A stretch of 64,000 nt of DNA from Lachnospiraceae bacterium (lineage in GTDB: Bacteria > Bacillota > Clostridia > Lachnospirales > Lachnospiraceae), in NCBI GenBank assembly GCA_017439665.1, contig JAFSIS010000078.1:1-64000 (forward strand). The letters are read 5' to 3'. The position numbers and the translations under genes were made by a program. A model generated the notes under the pieces. That model saw nothing but the letters and a program-made list of their open reading frames with translations. It searched no databases and was not told the DNA's origin. Positions 62,739 through 64,000 of the stretch are shown piece by piece; the stretch's first letter is position 1, and each line of letters begins with the position of its first letter.

Positions 62739-64000
62739 ATGATCAGTGCAAATAACGTCACCTATCGGGTGGGAAAAAAAGCTCTTTTTGAAGAGGTTAA
62801 CATTAAATTTACAGAAGGCAACTGCTATGGACTCATCGGTGCCAACGGTGCCGGAAAATCCACCTTCTTAAAGCTCCTTTCCGGTCAGCTGGAAACTACC
62901 AACGGAGATATTTCCATCACTCCCGGTCAGCGCCTTTCCGTTCTGGAACAGGATCACTTCAAATATGATGATTATACCGTACTGGATGTGGTTATCATGG
63001 GTAATCAGCGTCTTTACGAGATCATGAAGGAAAAGGATGCCATCTATGCCAAGGAAGATTTTACCGATGAGGACGGTATCCGTGCCAGCGAACTGGAAGC
63101 AGAATTTGCAGAAATGGATGGCTGGGAAGCAGAATCCAATGCTGCTACTCTGTTAAACGGCCTGGGTATTGAAACCCAGCTTCACTACAATCAGCTTCGT
63201 GATCTGGATGGTAATGCCAAGGTGAAGGTTCTTCTGGCAAAAGCACTCTTCGGTAATCCGGATATTCTTCTTCTGGATGAGCCTACCAACCATTTGGATC
63301 TGGATGCCATCGCCTGGCTGGAAGAATTTTTGATCAATTTCGACAATACAGTTATCGTAGTCAGCCATGACCGTTATTTCCTGAATAAGGTATGTACTCA
63401 TACGGCAGACATCGATTACGGCAAGATCCAGCTTTATGCCGGCAACTACGATTTCTGGTACGAATCCAGTCAGCTTCTCATCAAGCAGATGAAGGAAGCT
63501 AATAAGAAAAAGGAAGAAAAGATCAAGGAATTGCAGGAATTTATTTCCCGCTTCTCTGCCAATGCTTCCAAATCCAAGCAGGCTACCTCCAGAAAACGTG
63601 CTCTGGAAAAAATTCAGCTGGATGAAATCCGCCCTTCCAGCAGAAAATATCCCTATATTGATTTCCGTCCCGACAGGGAGATCGGAAATGAGGTTCTCAC
63701 CGTAGAAGGTCTCAGCAAGACCATTAATGGAGAAAAGGTTCTGGACAATATTTCTTTTATTGTAGGACATGATGACAAGATTGCCTTTGTGGGCAGCAAT
63801 GAGCTGGCAAAAACCACTCTGTTCAAGATCCTGATGGGTGAAATGGAACCCGATGAAGGCACTTATAAATGGGGCGTTACCACTTCCCAGGCTTATTTTC
63901 CCAAGGACAGTACCGAGGAATTCGACAATGACTATACTATCGTAGACTGGCTCACCGGATATTCTCCCGTTAAGGACGTGACCTATGTCCGCGGCTTCCT
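62739..64000 (+). CDS. ABC-F family ATPase, 3' end cut by window edge
   Basis: A ribosome-associated ABC-F ATPase (YkpA/YbiT-like), cut by the right edge after about 420 codons. The first domain has Walker A GANGAGKST near residue 33 and Walker B DILLLDEPTNHLD near 180, with the linker (KKEEKIKELQEFISRFSANA) between domains. The second Walker A reads GSNELAKTTLF, with Ala for the Gly before the Lys. There are no membrane segments. ATG at 62739 with AAGGAAGG upstream. It could act in translation regulation or antibiotic protection; the sequence does not decide. Confidence 0.9.
   Translation, partial: MISANNVTYRVGKKALFEEVNIKFTEGNCYGLIGANGAGKSTFLKLLSGQLETTNGDISITPGQRLSVLEQDHFKYDDYTVLDVVIMGNQRLYEIMKEKDAIYAKEDFTDEDGIRASELEAEFAEMDGWEAESNAATLLNGLGIETQLHYNQLRDLDGNAKVKVLLAKALFGNPDILLLDEPTNHLDLDAIAWLEEFLINFDNTVIVVSHDRYFLNKVCTHTADIDYGKIQLYAGNYDFWYESSQLLIKQMKEANKKKEEKIKELQEFISRFSANASKSKQATSRKRALEKIQLDEIRPSSRKYPYIDFRPDREIGNEVLTVEGLSKTINGEKVLDNISFIVGHDDKIAFVGSNELAKTTLFKILMGEMEPDEGTYKWGVTTSQAYFPKDSTEEFDNDYTIVDWLTGYSPVKDVTYVRGF

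Noticed and set aside
63153..63770. 205-residue minus-strand frame opposite the ABC-F gene
   Set aside because: The ABC-F motifs on the plus strand are unmistakable, and the minus frame has no start context.

Overview
The window looks like chromosomal DNA of a gut-type clostridium, most likely a Lachnospiraceae (Blautia/Dorea/Roseburia relatives). The reasons are moderate-to-low GC, the plsX-acpP-rnc-smc-ftsY order, the rpmF-DUF177-ackA-pta block, the UPF0210-ACT pair, a CIRCE-controlled groESL operon, and proteins such as a 726-residue FtsA-like ATPase and HemZ that are typical of that family. Almost everything is on the minus strand. The clear plus-strand genes are a small toxin-like peptide, an XRE regulator, tmcAL and an ABC-F gene cut by the right edge.

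Layout from left to right: (1) 1-7.8 kb, threonine ammonia-lyase (cut by the left edge), ftsY, smc, rnc, acpP and plsX. (2) 7.85-10.17 kb, a rearranged patch: an AAA_14/DUF4143 ATPase, a decayed second copy of its 5' third, shreds of TPR genes, and a compact convergent locus built like a type I toxin-antitoxin module. (3) 10.17-30.58 kb, a 20-kb single-orientation type VII secretion (T7SS/ESX-like) cluster. (4) 30.6-32.7 kb, its promoter, a divergent XRE gene with a palindromic operator candidate, and a second stand-alone ATPase. (5) 32.8-49.6 kb, housekeeping: rpmF, DUF177, ackA, pta, tmcAL, UPF0210, ACT, walJ, FtsA-like, coaE, polA, anti-sigma-like, nagB, ptsH, ptsI. (6) 49.8-64 kb: aspS, hisS, hemZ, an MBL hydrolase, relA/spoT, apt, groEL, groES, a degenerate GGDEF protein and ABC-F.

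The T7SS cluster is the most interesting region. In transcription order it encodes a TPR/MORN membrane protein, a Ser/Thr kinase with a TPR tail, a 45-residue membrane peptide, a second TPR membrane protein, a WXG-headed Gly/Ala-repeat protein (probable substrate), DUF4176-like and DUF3592-like proteins, an FHA protein, a 1668-residue EssC, a LytTR regulator, a possible EspG-like protein, a YukD/EsaB ubiquitin-like protein, a coiled-coil protein, five different WXG100 proteins, a VWA-FHA membrane protein, a PP2C phosphatase and a third TPR membrane protein. A kinase, a phosphatase and three FHA-type modules suggest a secretion machine switched by threonine phosphorylation. The kinase carries an insert with four T-x-L-L motifs, three of them in tandem 12-residue repeats, which could be the phosphorylated FHA docking platform. 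EssA, EssB and EsaA homologues were not found in the window.

At the DNA level a family of intergenic inverted repeats with ends close to GTAAC-W-R-TTCAG recurs at least seven times. A regular series of four GGATAA/TTATCC hairpins, about 84 nt apart, precedes hisS. A 33-nt palindrome supplies the stop codon of two unrelated genes (tmcAL and hemZ). All functional calls rest on motifs read by eye; no searches were run.
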